From assembly GCA_910591455.2 (NCBI GenBank), contig OU342809.1, positions 1,457,501 to 1,521,500 on the forward strand: 64,000 nucleotides of DNA, given 5' to 3'. The position numbers were made by a program, and so were the translations under genes. Of the stretch, positions 51,313-59,091 are shown piece after piece. Source of the DNA: Pholis gunnellus. Taxonomy: Eukaryota > Chordata > Actinopteri > Perciformes > Pholidae. Under the pieces are notes generated by a model. The model ran no database searches. It had not been told where the DNA came from and was given only the letters and a program-made list of their open reading frames with translations. The first letter of the stretch is position 1. Each line of letters begins with the position of its first letter.

Positions 51313-54300
51313 CAGGCTGTCTTCTGTCCGGCAGTATAAAGATGGAAAGAAACTGAAGCCGAAGCCGAACTACAACAGTGTGGACCTGTCTGAGGTGGAG
51401 TGGGAGGACACAGAGGAGAAGGTAACTCGTCATCAGCCTCCAGTTAATGCACGTGTTGTTGTATAAACAGAGCTGAAGCATAAATAAACACAAACTTTGA
51501 GGGTATTTCTGTTAAATAAAGAAAAGTAGGTCTGAGATCTCGACCCGGAGGAAGAACCGGTTCTGACTTCTGATTTCAAGCTGTTGTCGTCTCGTCTGCT
51601 CTTCCAGCTCAGAACCTCGATGGTGAGAGGAGAGACCGGATACATCCGGCAGAGCATCAGAGCCTCAGTGGACAAAAAGGTGAGCAACCAATCACACGAC
51701 CCAGATATCAAACCCACGGATATCCACGTTAGAAGCAAGAGACACAGAGACACAGAGACACGGAGACACAGAGACACAGAGACACAGAGACACAGAGACA
51801 CAGAGACACAGAGACACGGAGACACGGAGAGACACAGAGAGACAGAGAGACACGGAGACACAGAGACACGGAGAGACAGAGAGACACGGAGACACAGAGA
51901 CACGGAGAGACAGAGACACAGAGAGAGACGGAGAGAGACAGAGAGACAGAGAGAGACAGAGAGACGGAGACACAGAGAGACAGAGACACAGAGACACAGA
52001 GACACAGAGAGAGACGGAGAGAGACAGAGAGACAGAGAGACAGAGAGACACAGAGAGACGGAGAGACGGAGACACAGAGCGTGTTTTAATGAGATGAAGA
52101 GTGAAGACACAAGACAGAATAAAGTCACTGTTTGTTTTGTTTGTGTGTAACGTTGATCGACGTAACAGAAACTCATCTAAAAAACTGATTTTAAGAATAG
52201 TGGAACGTCATCTAAACTACTCGAAAAGTTAGAAATGAACGAAATAATAATTTTACTAATTTTATTAAGTTAATTAACTAATATTAATTAAGTTATAAAT
52301 AAGGTTTTGAGACATTTTAAAACGTTTCTACTGAGAAAAATGTAAAAACTTGTTATACTACTATTAATGTGTTCATCACTTTAATGTTGCAGCTCATTTT
52401 AATGACTTCATATCCTGCTGGAAGTTTAATCTATAATAATAAATCATAATTTATTACTTCATTATATTTTGTTATTTTAACTAAAGCTGTCACATTTAGT
52501 GCTGTTAAAAAGTACAACATGTTCCTCTAAGATGTAGAGGAGTACATGTATAAAGTAGTATCAAATGTATAGTACAAGTACCTCAGATTCAGTACTTGAG
52601 TAAATGTACTTCGTGGTATACAAATACTGCATAACGTAGACTTTATATATGACGGGATCAGGACATTCGTGTAGTTTCTCTCCAGCTCAGCGGGTGTTAG
52701 TAATGCTGCATCAATGATGCTGCTTCATTAGAAGAAGAAGAAGAAGAAGAAGAAGAAGAAGAAGAAGACGAAGACGAAGAAGAAGAAGAAGAAGAAGAAG
52801 AAGAAGAAGAAGAAGACTTCCTGGTTGGACTTGATTTAAACGGGAACAATGAGCTGAACATAAACACTGTTCATCTGTCACATGTATCACTGAAGGAGCT
52901 AACAGAGGCTAACGTTAGCATCCTGACGTCACCATGAGTATTAATGAGATATATATATATATATATATTATATATTATAGATGGTTTTACATGATTTCAT
53001 TCTCCTCCATTAGAAACGACCTCTGTTCCTCGTCAACGACTACTTCTTCACCAACATCGACGAGACTCCTTTCAGGTAAAGTCTGCTTCAGAGTGATGAA
53101 CTGACTGACTGGTTAGTTCAGCTTCCTGTTAAGATTAATTATTATGGGATCTCAACCTTTGTTACTTTAAGGCTTCTGATCGTTTATAAATCCATTAAAT
53201 ATGAGAAAAACAGGAGGAATAATAAACTGGGCTGTAAATATCTTCTGTTATAAATACAAAAGAATCAATATCAGTTTAACTTTACATTTTATTTTCTTTG
53301 CTGTCATACCTTCTATGGAAGCACATTCCCGCAGCAAAATAAAAAAAAGAAATCCACCCAAAAAAAAAAAGATTATGATGTTTTTTTATTTTATTTTTTT
53401 ATTTTATTTAACCGGAAAAAACTAAAACAAAAAAAAAAAAAGATCATGATGTTTTTTATTTTTATTTTATTTTCTTTAACCGGAAAAAAGTAAAAAAAAA
53501 AAAAAACGATCATGATGTTTTTTTTTATTATTATTTTATTTAACCGGAAAAAAAGTTAAAAAAAAAAAAATACCATACCTCTCTGACTGAACTGAATTAT
53601 CTCTGTTCTCTTCAAAGACACCAGACTCACACAACACAGGTCACACAAACACTCATTTTAGTTAAATAGTCTGTTCATTCAGTCATTCAGTTGTATCTGT
53701 GTGATCTGACCACTAGAGGGCAGCACATCACACCTGGTTTTAATACAAGTCTCTTCTTCGTCTCTTCTTCGTCTCTTCTTCGTCTCTTCTTTGTCTCTTC
53801 TTCGTCTCTTCTTCGTCTCTTCTTCGTCTCTTCTTCGTCTCTGCAGCTTCGGCATGGTGCTGACTAAAGGTCACGGACGCCTCATGTTTATTGGAAACGT
53901 GTCTGTGGAGGAAGGTAGGAGTTCCCACAATGCATTGCTGCACAGACCTTTTTAAATCAACAGCTGTTTGATGGCTGCTGAACTTTATTCAGGAGAATAA
54001 AAATAGAATCTCATACACATTTACTGTTTACTGTCATAGGAGAGTCATGACAAATAATACATAGAAGAATAAGAAGTATTTGGTCATAGAAAGAGAAATA
54101 AGAACAATTAAGAATTACAACATTTAGAAGAATAAATAAAAGCATTTATTTTCACATTTATTTGTTCATTTATATCTGTATATCATTATTTTTGATATTT
54201 TAAGAATTATTTATTGATTCATTTTTTATATATATGTTACTCTATTTTCTGTATATATTTATTTTATAACGTGTCATTTATTTATTTGTAAACAATTTTT

Positions 54301-56859
54301 TTCTGTTATTCCTATGAATCCATATTTAACATTTCCTTCTTGAACCGAAGCGACAGGAAGTAAATGAGTTTGTTTGAAGCGTTTTTCTTCTTCTTCTGCA
54401 GGTTTACACGATCTCACCTCCCCCGACCTCAGCATCGCCACCGAGTGGTACGCGTGAACATGACCTGATGTTTCCTTTAGTTTATTTAGTTCACAACATT
54501 CTCATCTGTCATTATTCCACATATACTCTGTGTTTGAATGAACGGACATCATGTCACTCAAACCTCTCCTCCTCCTTCAGGACGTACTGTGAGACCGACA
54601 TCGACCCGAGCCACCGGAAATACTCTCAGCTTCAGGCCGCCATCCGCTACCTGCTGGGCAAGGAGCCCGACCTGGAGTGTAGGTTTCTACTCTCCAATAA
54701 CAACGTTTATCCCATCATGCATCTGACTTAGCTCCTATATCTATATTCAATCATATCTTTGATTTAAAGTAAAGTTTTGGGAAAAGGAAGAAAGTTCCAG
54801 CTGCTCAGAGTTCAGATTTTCCTTTAAAGTCTGTTAAAATATCCAATTAAGCATTAAAGGTTTTCTCCTTTGCTTGGTCTTTAACTTAAGGAATAATTTG
54901 ACGTTCGTTAATTAAACTGTTGCACAAAAGAACTAAACGACCAAAGTAAAGACGTTAAGGTTACTGAGACGCTGAATGATTCTACATTTAAATTACTCTT
55001 TAGAAATATATTTCATCTTAATTATCTTCACTGTCAGCGGCTTAACTAACCTCAACGGTTACTTTAACTTTAAGTCAAACGTTAAAGTTTAGTCGTTTTT
55101 GTTTAGTTTTTTGTCAGTTTGCTGTTATTCACGTTTTAGTTTTTGCTTTATTTGATATTCTATCCCGTCGTCTTCATGGAAACTGATGAATTTGACTATA
55201 AATTCTCTTTCAATGCAGTAAATATCTCAATGTTTTTCCTTAACTAAAGAATATAATATTCATGACTATGTTTTCATTAGTGTTTAATAACCTGCAACTG
55301 AGAATCGTTGTGTTTTCGTTACCTTAGAACGAGCCGTTCATGTCTACACAGGGAGCGGGAGGCGGAGTCCGCCATATTTCTACAGTAGCCCAGAACGGAC
55401 AAAACCAAACACTCTAGAGAGAGACTTTTACTTTGAAGGCAGGCAGCAACCTCCTGTGTTAAAGCTGCATTCTCTCTAGTGTCCACCAGGGGGCGACTCC
55501 TCTGGTTGTATAGAAGTCTATGAGAAAATGACTCTACTTCTCTCTTGATTTATTACCTCAGTAAACATTGTAAACATGAGTTTATGGTCTCAATCTCTAG
55601 TTTCAAGTCTTCTTCAATACAGCATGATGTTCATTTAGTAAATGATGGTCCATTTAGAGTCACACAGACCATAAAGCAGGGGATGCTTTAGGGGCGGGGC
55701 TACACAGTGATTGACAGGTCTCTACCAGAGACGTCTTCTTCTAAAAGTCACCTCTTTGACCTCTTTGACCTCTTTCACTTCTCCGTCTTCTAGGCGACGA
55801 GGTGTTGCTGCAGCAGACGCTGTTTGACGCCGTGGTGACGGCTCCAATGGAGGCCTACTGGAACGCCCTGATGCTCAACGACAGGTGAGACCTCGTACAT
55901 GTCACACCTGAAGCCTTAAAGGGCCAGCGCACACCAAAAGAGACGAGTGATTAAAAACATGTTGCCGCATCAAACTGTTGGAAGTTGTTTTAGTAAAACC
56001 TTTGACGGTGACAGTAGTTTTAGATTTGTTGTCACATGACTGCGGGTCTCAGATGAGTCAATCATGACTTCAGAGAGTGAAGAGCTCACAATTTATTGTT
56101 TTTTACAGAATCTGGTTAAAGAAAAACGTTTTATTTGGGGAGAGACTTTAAATGCGACATGAAGAATAAAATGTTTTATTGAAATATCAAAATGTTAAGC
56201 TTAGTTTCGGTGGCGTTTTCTGACGCAAGCCGTCGTCTAAAGTGATGTGTTTAAGGACCGTCGGAAAGATAGAAATCTGACAACTATGACAGTTTGTACA
56301 GCTGGTAGTTGTGATGATCGGTGTAGTTTTGGTGATTGTTTGAAGGAGTCTGTGCGTGTGCAGGGTGGAGCCGGGCGTGGAGACGGCCTTCCTCGGGACT
56401 CGAGCCGGCCTCATGAGGATCATGAGATACGCTGGAGTGGAGACCAGAGTGGCGAAGTAAGACCTGAACCTTCAGCATCCACACGTCACTGTGTTCGTTT
56501 CAGAGAGAAGATACAAGTTTCCAGTGCTGCCTAAATGAATTCGTAAAGATTTTCAAAATAAAACGTCTGCTCTTCCACTGGGCAGAAGGTTCCTGACGGC
56601 GGCCGACAAAGACAACCTGTTCACCGTGGATCACTTCCCTCTGTGGTACCGCCTGGCCGTGGAAAACACTCCCGGCAGCTTCTACTACTACCCCATCAAC
56701 GACAAAGGTCCGTCCCGTCACTCACAAACATATGAAGGTTATTATGGTCTGTAAAAGGTCTGTGAACAGCCGACGACGTTCTCTCCACAGGAGTGAAGTA
56801 CGTGATCGCGACGACAGCGGTGACGGTGACGTCCGAGGGGAGGACGGCGATGGCCGGAG
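32589..56859 (+). CDS. cacna2d4: Voltage-gated calcium channel alpha2delta-4 subunit, 26 exons, 3' incomplete
   Basis: Auxiliary extracellular subunit of high-voltage-activated calcium channels. It promotes surface delivery of the pore subunit; in vertebrates alpha2delta-4 works mainly at photoreceptor ribbon synapses (family knowledge). Seen here: 26 exons with GT/AG borders sum to 2,401 nt in one open frame, residues 1-800. A short signal peptide (about 1-26) precedes the VWA_N region (about 90-210), then a VWA domain with MIDAS motif DISGS at 255-259 and TDG at 362-364, then a Cache-like region (about 430-780). Wording such as RIYPGIKWTPD, SPKDIIIMVDISGSMKGLKM and NYNSVDLSEVEWED fits alpha2delta-4 better than alpha2delta-3. 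RNRNWYIQ replaces the RRRPWYIQ of gabapentin-binding alpha2delta-1. The ATG is the first after an in-frame TGA at 32568. The remaining ~300 residues (C-terminal delta part and membrane anchor) are not visible before 64,000. The teleost a or b copy cannot be told. Confidence 0.93.
33000..33475. repeat. Tandem duplication, period 244 bp
   Basis: Copies 33000-33231 and 33244-33475, both from GATGAAAACAAGTCATTAGC to an AATAATAAACTA end. They differ at a scatter of single bases, so older than the 76-bp duplication at 10.9 kb. Confidence 0.93.
35040..35125 (-). mobile_element. Degenerate tRNA-derived SINE fragment
   Basis: Minus strand has B box GTTCAAATC (35068-35060) and an upstream TGTGGCTCTGTG that resembles a decayed A box. 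Confidence 0.4.
37041..38191. mobile_element. Non-autonomous hAT-type DNA transposon, 1,151 bp
   Basis: Ends are inverted: left CAGTGGCGGGCCGT, right complement CAGTGGTGGGCCGT. Flanks carry a perfect 8-bp duplication ATATATAC (37033-37040 and 38192-38199), as expected for the hAT superfamily. No transposase frame inside, so it depended on another element. Confidence 0.88.
38635..38716 (+). CDS. cacna2d4: cacna2d4 coding exon 2
   Basis: Acceptor ttcag, donor gtaaac. Completes T34 and encodes up to residue 61, ending KYSGSLLLQK, a conserved alpha2delta string. Phase joins exon 1 without a frame break. Confidence 0.9.
38717..41459. other. cacna2d4 intron 2
   Basis: GT tract 39442-39472 followed by CA tract 39519-39580 (self-complementary), C-run 40498-40512, CA 40588-40612, CTCTC array 40985-41178, an R1 fragment near 40131-40170 and an R2 fragment 41200-41320. 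GT/CT-mixed tract leads to the acceptor. Confidence 0.75.
40985..41178. repeat. TCCTCTC/TCTCTCC pyrimidine array
   Basis: About 190 bp of CTCTCCTCTC-type units in intron 2; strand-asymmetric pyrimidine tract. Confidence 0.95.
41460..41576 (+). CDS. cacna2d4: cacna2d4 coding exon 3
   Basis: Residues 62-100, phase 0 at both ends, KLKDVESIIKIVELNGNDL at the start. Acceptor tctcag follows a GT-repeat tract instead of a plain pyrimidine tract; donor gtgagg. Confidence 0.92.
41703..41774. repeat. (GAT)n, about 23 units, in intron 3
   Basis: Pure trinucleotide tract ending about 46 nt upstream of the exon 4 acceptor. Intronic, so the poly-Asp frame is not coding. Confidence 0.97.
41821..41880 (+). 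CDS. cacna2d4: cacna2d4 coding exon 4
   Basis: Residues 101-120, exactly 20 codons, RLAESAEDADLYHDYNASLQ, matching the family string LVEAAEEAxLxHEFN. Acceptor cttgtctcag, donor gttggt. Confidence 0.92.
42203..42243. repeat. Perfect 17-bp inverted repeat in intron 4
   Basis: AAATACGATGTTGAATA, 7-nt loop CATATTA, then its exact reverse complement, just downstream of an AT tract (42150-42191). Confidence 0.9.
42385..42547 (+). CDS. cacna2d4: cacna2d4 coding exon 5
   Basis: Residues 121-174 plus one base. Begins FDYYNSMLIN and ends IQIPTNVYNK, both alpha2delta-4-like VWA_N landmarks. Acceptor cccatcag, donor gtcaga. Confidence 0.93.
42625..42756 (+). CDS. cacna2d4: cacna2d4 coding exon 6
   Basis: Residues 175-218 plus one base, DPNILNAIYNSEALND through STGFFRIYPG. 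The donor gttagt is the first unit of a 12-bp minisatellite that fills the start of the intron. Confidence 0.94.
42757..43195. repeat. 12-bp minisatellite starting at exon 6 donor
   Basis: Units CTGAGCTTTAGT and CTGAGCTTCAGT, about 36 copies, degenerating toward the 3' end. The first partial unit GTTAGTCTGAGC is the splice donor region itself. Minus-strand KLRL-type frame is an artefact. Confidence 0.95.
43715..43775 (+). CDS. cacna2d4: cacna2d4 coding exon 7
   Basis: Residues 219-238 plus two bases: IKWTPDSNGVAAFDCRNRN. Acceptor tctctcag, donor gtgagt. The split codon TG|G makes the conserved Trp before YIQAA. Confidence 0.94.
44634..45190. repeat. 9-bp minisatellite GTTAGTCCT, about 61 units
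   Basis: Units GTTAGTCCT, GTGAGTCCT, GTGAGGACT and ATTAGTCCT. The period is a multiple of three, so a VSPVSPV frame of 232 residues stays open, but it is intronic. Confidence 0.97.
45195..45325 (-). mobile_element. Family R1, truncated minus-strand copy
   Basis: Complement of the R1 5' half; one edge abuts the 9-bp minisatellite directly. Confidence 0.8.
46461..46611 (+). CDS. cacna2d4: cacna2d4 coding exon 8 (VWA MIDAS)
   Basis: Residues 239-289. YIQAATSPKDIIIMVDISGS carries the metal-ion-dependent adhesion site DxSxS at 255-259. Family work shows this site is needed for channel trafficking. Ends NDFVNVIA; donor gtgaga runs into an ACAC/AGAG repeat intron. Confidence 0.95.
46612..47183. 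repeat. Intron 8, ACAC/AGAGACAC repeat
   Basis: Almost the whole intron (to about 47110) is CA-rich with recurring GTACAGAGAGACACAGACAC blocks. Long HTHT and CVCV frames on both strands are artefacts of this composition. Confidence 0.95.
47184..47258 (+). CDS. cacna2d4: cacna2d4 coding exon 9
   Basis: Residues 290-314, 25 codons, YTDYVRYVEPCFKGTLVQAD then LDNRE; acceptor cctctcag, donor gtgaga. Confidence 0.94.
47644..47733 (+). CDS. cacna2d4: cacna2d4 coding exon 10
   Basis: Residues 315-344, 30 codons, HFKQLVEELHVKGEAKIKNA onward to KILNE; acceptor ttcag, donor gtttgt. Confidence 0.94.
47797..47848. repeat. (GT)n abutting exon 11 acceptor
   Basis: About 20 GT units run without break into the TAG acceptor of exon 11 in a 115-bp intron. 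Confidence 0.95.
47849..47962 (+). CDS. cacna2d4: cacna2d4 coding exon 11
   Basis: Residues 345-382. MCNQAIMLITDGAMEDFE holds the T362/D363/G364 loop that completes the MIDAS. The acceptor is a bare (GT)n tract ending in tag, with no pyrimidine tract. Donor gtgagg. Confidence 0.94.
48236..48314 (+). CDS. cacna2d4: cacna2d4 coding exon 12
   Basis: Residues 383-408 plus one base, VRVFTYLIGREMTFAQNTKW then IACNNK. Acceptor cttcag. The donor gtgtgt is itself the start of a 951-bp TG-repeat intron. Confidence 0.93.
48315..49265. repeat. Intron 12, TG-repeat throughout
   Basis: 951 bp from donor to acceptor made of (TG)n broken by TAG, TTG and GCG. The only other motif, TCTTATCCACTGCCCGTG, occurs twice near the 3' end (about 49154 and 49229), marking a local duplication. 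Confidence 0.95.
49266..49399 (+). CDS. cacna2d4: cacna2d4 coding exon 13
   Basis: Residues 409-453: FYTHISTLADVQENVMEYLH, then VLSRPMVINHNHDIIWTEAY. End of the VWA domain. Acceptor gtgtgttctcag, donor gtgagc. Confidence 0.95.
49630..49647 (+). CDS. cacna2d4: Possible 18-nt in-frame microexon of cacna2d4 (LPSTKE)
   Basis: Between exons 13 and 14, both phase 0 at this junction, lies a pyrimidine-rich stretch ending ctccggcag, then 18 nt coding LPSTKE, then gtaaaa. Inclusion would add six residues without a frameshift. Human alpha2delta-4 as I recall aligns without it, while alpha2delta-3 is several residues longer here, so optional use is plausible. A chance hit cannot be excluded. Confidence 0.4.
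50205..50282 (+). CDS. cacna2d4: cacna2d4 coding exon 14
   Basis: Residues 454-479, LFNTKAQSLLLMTSVAMPVF then SKKKET; acceptor gtctcag, donor gtcagc. Confidence 0.93.
50410..50785. repeat. 35-bp AT-rich array in intron 14, about 10 units
   Basis: Unit starts AACAAATATTAGATTTTAAT and ends TTTTTGTTTT; several units carry small deletions or an extra TTAAC. Confidence 0.93.
50964..51044 (+). CDS. cacna2d4: cacna2d4 coding exon 15
   Basis: Residues 480-506, LSHGILLGVVGTDIPLMEVM then KLAPRYM, start of the Cache-like region; acceptor ccccag, donor gtgagc. Confidence 0.94.
51137..51211 (+). CDS. cacna2d4: cacna2d4 coding exon 16
   Basis: Residues 507-531, LGAHGYAFLITNNGYILAHP then DLRPL, a strongly conserved Cache-like string; acceptor ccacag, donor gtgagt. 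Confidence 0.95.
51243..51308. repeat. (CA)n in intron 16
   Basis: About 23 CA units about 27 nt before the exon 17 acceptor. Confidence 0.95.
51335..51421 (+). CDS. cacna2d4: cacna2d4 coding exon 17
   Basis: Residues 532-560, YKDGKKLKPKPNYNSVDLSE then VEWEDTEEK. The KKLKPKPNYNSVDLSEVEWED wording is shared with human alpha2delta-4. Acceptor ccggcag, donor gtaact. Confidence 0.95.
51608..51679 (+). CDS. cacna2d4: cacna2d4 coding exon 18
   Basis: Residues 561-584, LRTSMVRGETGYIRQSIRAS then VDKK; acceptor cttccag, donor gtgagc. Confidence 0.93.
51738..52080. repeat. GAGACACA/GAGACGGA purine array in intron 18
   Basis: About 340 bp of AGACACAGAG-type units. Intron 18 (51680-53013) also holds a (GAA)n tract at 52731-52816 and an AT tract near 52950. 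Confidence 0.95.
53014..53075 (+). CDS. cacna2d4: cacna2d4 coding exon 19
   Basis: Residues 585-604 plus two bases, KRPLFLVNDYFFTNIDETPF; acceptor ctccattag, donor gtaaag. Confidence 0.94.
53330..53575. repeat. Three A-run/T-run units of about 65-70 bp in intron 19
   Basis: Each unit has A-run, GATCATGATG (or GATTATGATG), T-rich stretch, then TTTAACCGGAAAAAA. Confidence 0.88.
53749..53841. repeat. 11-bp repeat TCTCTTCTTCG serving as pyrimidine tract
   Basis: About 8 units end 5 nt before the exon 20 acceptor AG, so the array is the polypyrimidine tract itself. Confidence 0.93.
53847..53914 (+). CDS. cacna2d4: cacna2d4 coding exon 20
   Basis: Residues 605-627 plus one base, SFGMVLTKGHGRLMFIGNVS then VEE. 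The pyrimidine tract of its acceptor is an 11-bp tandem repeat (53749-53841). Donor gtagga. Confidence 0.94.
54402..54447 (+). CDS. cacna2d4: cacna2d4 coding exon 21
   Basis: Residues 628-642 plus two bases, GLHDLTSPDLSIATE; 46 nt, acceptor cttctgcag, donor gtacgc. Split codon TG|G gives Trp643. Confidence 0.92.
54581..54678 (+). CDS. cacna2d4: cacna2d4 coding exon 22
   Basis: Residues 643-675 plus one base, TYCETDIDPSHRKYSQLQAA then IRYLLGKEPDLE; acceptor ccttcag, donor gtaggt. Confidence 0.94.
54679..55793. other. cacna2d4 intron 22
   Basis: 1.1 kb, AT-rich, with an R1 copy (plus orientation) at 55440-55725. No exon. Confidence 0.75.
55440..55725 (+). mobile_element. Family R1 copy in intron 22
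   Basis: Nearly identical to 31158-31430 and to the complement of 60663-60940; ends about 68 nt upstream of exon 23. Confidence 0.85.
55794..55884 (+). CDS. cacna2d4: cacna2d4 coding exon 23
   Basis: Residues 676-705 plus two bases, CDEVLLQQTLFDAVVTAPME then AYWNALMLND; acceptor cttctag, donor gtgaga. Confidence 0.94.
56010..56345 (+). mobile_element. Family R2 copy ending 18 nt before exon 24
   Basis: Shares GTTGTCACATGACT, AAGAATAAAATGTTTTA and TAAGGACCGTCGGAAAGA with other R2 copies; its TGTAGTTTTGGTGATTGTTT end lies next to the acceptor. Confidence 0.75.
56364..56456 (+). CDS. cacna2d4: cacna2d4 coding exon 24
   Basis: Residues 706-736 plus two bases, VEPGVETAFLGTRAGLMRIM. The acceptor gtgtgcag sits about 18 nt downstream of a dispersed-repeat copy. 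Donor gtaaga. Confidence 0.92.
56586..56707 (+). CDS. cacna2d4: cacna2d4 coding exon 25
   Basis: Residues 737-777 plus one base, RFLTAADKDNLFTVDHFPLW then YRLAVENTPGSFYYYPINDK; acceptor gggcag, donor gtccgt. Confidence 0.94.
56791..56859 (+). CDS. cacna2d4: cacna2d4 coding exon 26, last exon seen
   Basis: Residues 778-800 plus one base, VKYVIATTAVTVTSEGRTAM then AG; acceptor ctccacag, donor gtgagt. The following family string (GVQMKLEF-type) was not found in the rest of the window, so the next intron is longer than 7.1 kb. Confidence 0.9.
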
Positions 56860-57065
56860 GTGAGTCACACTGATGTGAATATTTAAAATGTATCTGTGGG
56901 AATAATTACAATAATAATAATAATAATAATAGTAATAATAGTAATAACTTTATTTATATTGTTATATTGTTTAGTTTACAAAGTGCTTTGACAAACAAAA
57001 CAGCAAAAGCAAGGAAACAATAAAAATAACAGAAAGATAAAAATAAACTCAGAAATAAATAAAAT

Positions 57066-57100
<35 letters not shown>

Positions 57101-57686
57101 TAAAATAAATAAAATAAAAAATTCAATAAATTCAATAGGTAAAAAAATTTAATTAAATAAAATAATTTAGTAAATCAACAAATAAAAATGAAACAGAAAA
57201 GCGACGACGTCACATAAATATCTTACGTTGCTCATAGAGTTGATCATTTGTTTCCTTAATATTGCCCATTTTTCATTGACTAAGTGTAAGCGAGTCTTAA
57301 AAAGTGTTTTGTTTCCTCATAAAGAAGGTTTAAAGTATTTAGATGAGTTTGTTTTACCGCTGTGGAGCGTAGTAATGTTGGTTATAAAATGTCTGAAGAC
57401 GATCTTCAGCTCTGAACTCAGATCGTTGAGGCGGTTTGTCTCATCACGTCCTCGGGGACAAGTGTTGAATTTGGATAAAAACTATTTCACTCTGCTGTTA
57501 ATCTGGGTTGTGATCACATTTATTCATTCTTAATATCAGGAATTATTGCTATAAACTTCTGGGAATTAGTGAAATTAGTTTGATGTCCTAAAAACTACGT
57601 TCCCCGACAAAAAACTTTGTCAGTTACTTATCGAGAAAACCTATTTTCTCCCAGATTATGTTTGTTGTTGATGTGTATTTATATAC

Positions 57687-57718
<32 letters not shown>

Positions 57719-57886
57719 ATATATTTGGAAAAAACGAGGCTTTAAATGTGGGAGAAACGGACTGTCGGGCTTTGTTTAGTCTGGAGTTCATCAGTACTCT
57801 TCGGCTCCATCGGTCAGAAAGCCTGTGACTGGTTTGATAAATGTGTGTTTTTAAAAAAGGAAGAAATCCAGTTTAGATAAATATAG

Positions 57887-58621
57887 TTTATTATCTTCAG
57901 CATCATTAACAGTCCTTGAGTTGAATTTGAGACAATAGTTCATGTGCTTATCACAGAGAATACGGACAAAATAAATCAAAGCATAGAAGGTTCAGTATAT
58001 ATACGGGCTGACAGCCTCACGCGCTCTATGAGGGGAAGAACTGCTGGAGTCAGAAGCTGCTGCAGCTGCTGCTGCTCGTCCTCTAGGGGGCAGTACAGCT
58101 CCGAGTTCACCTCAGTGATGAAGATGAAAGAAGCAGCATTTCCCTGACAGCAGCAGGACTCTAAAGTGGTATTTAGAGGGACTTGAACAGGACTACACAA
58201 CTATTTCTCAACGTGTTACAGAGATAACATAAAGTACACAGCTGATCGAGAGGAAAAGAGGAAGTGTGCAGCAAACGACGGGAGAAAATGTCACGTTTCA
58301 CAGATTCACGTTTGAGTTTGTTGGGCTCGGATACGACGACGGACATCTCGAAGTGTCACATTCCTAAAGGAAGAAACGAAAGACACAGACGATGGGAAGT
58401 CAAGGTAGCCGAACTGGCTGAGGGATGCAGCGCGGGGAATAGGAATGCACAGAGCATCCATACATTAAAAGAAGTGCTGCAGCATCCCAGTTCCTTTTTT
58501 TAGATTTAGTCCGGTCCATCGGCCCAGAGGGGTTTTCAGCTCCACCACAGAGCCGCAGGGCTTCTTTCTCCAGACGTCGTCCCGTCCGACGACGAGAGCT
58601 GAGGATCTAAAGCGGGAAAGG
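57887..58621 (-). other. Likely lrtm2 3' UTR with possible AATAAA signal
   Basis: Read on the minus strand, the DNA after the stop is non-coding and reaches an AATAAA at 57892-57887, about 730 nt from the stop. Assignment as 3' UTR is inference; no downstream GU-rich element was tested. Confidence 0.35.
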
Positions 58622-59091
58622 TCAGAAGCTGCTGATCCGGTACCCGTGCACGACGCCCTCTTTGGGCGCCGACTCCTCCGGCGACGACGACATCTGCCCG
58701 TCCTCCAGGTCCGTGTCGGCTCCGGACTCGGCCATCAGAGGCTGACCGCGCGTCTTCATCTCCCTCTGGTAGCGCGCCATCAGCGAGGCGTACACGCAGC
58801 CGTAGGTCGCCGCCACCACCATCATGACGCACACGGTGCCGCAAATCACGCCGGCGACTATTTGCGTGCCGTGCGCTCGGCGCACGCTGGCGGGCCGGTA
58901 GCGCTGGCGGACGCAGTCGTCGTTGCTGCTGATGCGGCCCGGCGGGCACGGATGCCGGCCGGCGTAACCCGGCGCGCCCTCTTTGGTCGGACTCTGCAGG
59001 CAGTAGTTGAACATCTCCGCCGGCACGCTGCGGATGTCTCTGCCCTTCAGATCCCCCGGGAGGCTGCACCGCATCGCGTCCACCTGCCCAT
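58622..59091 (-). CDS. lrtm2: lrtm2 last coding exon (LRRCT end, TM, tail)
   Basis: Acceptor gtgttacag on the minus strand; 470 nt, residues 244-399 and TGA at 58624-58622. MRCSLPGDLKGRDIRSVPAE completes the LRRCT. Confidence 0.92.
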
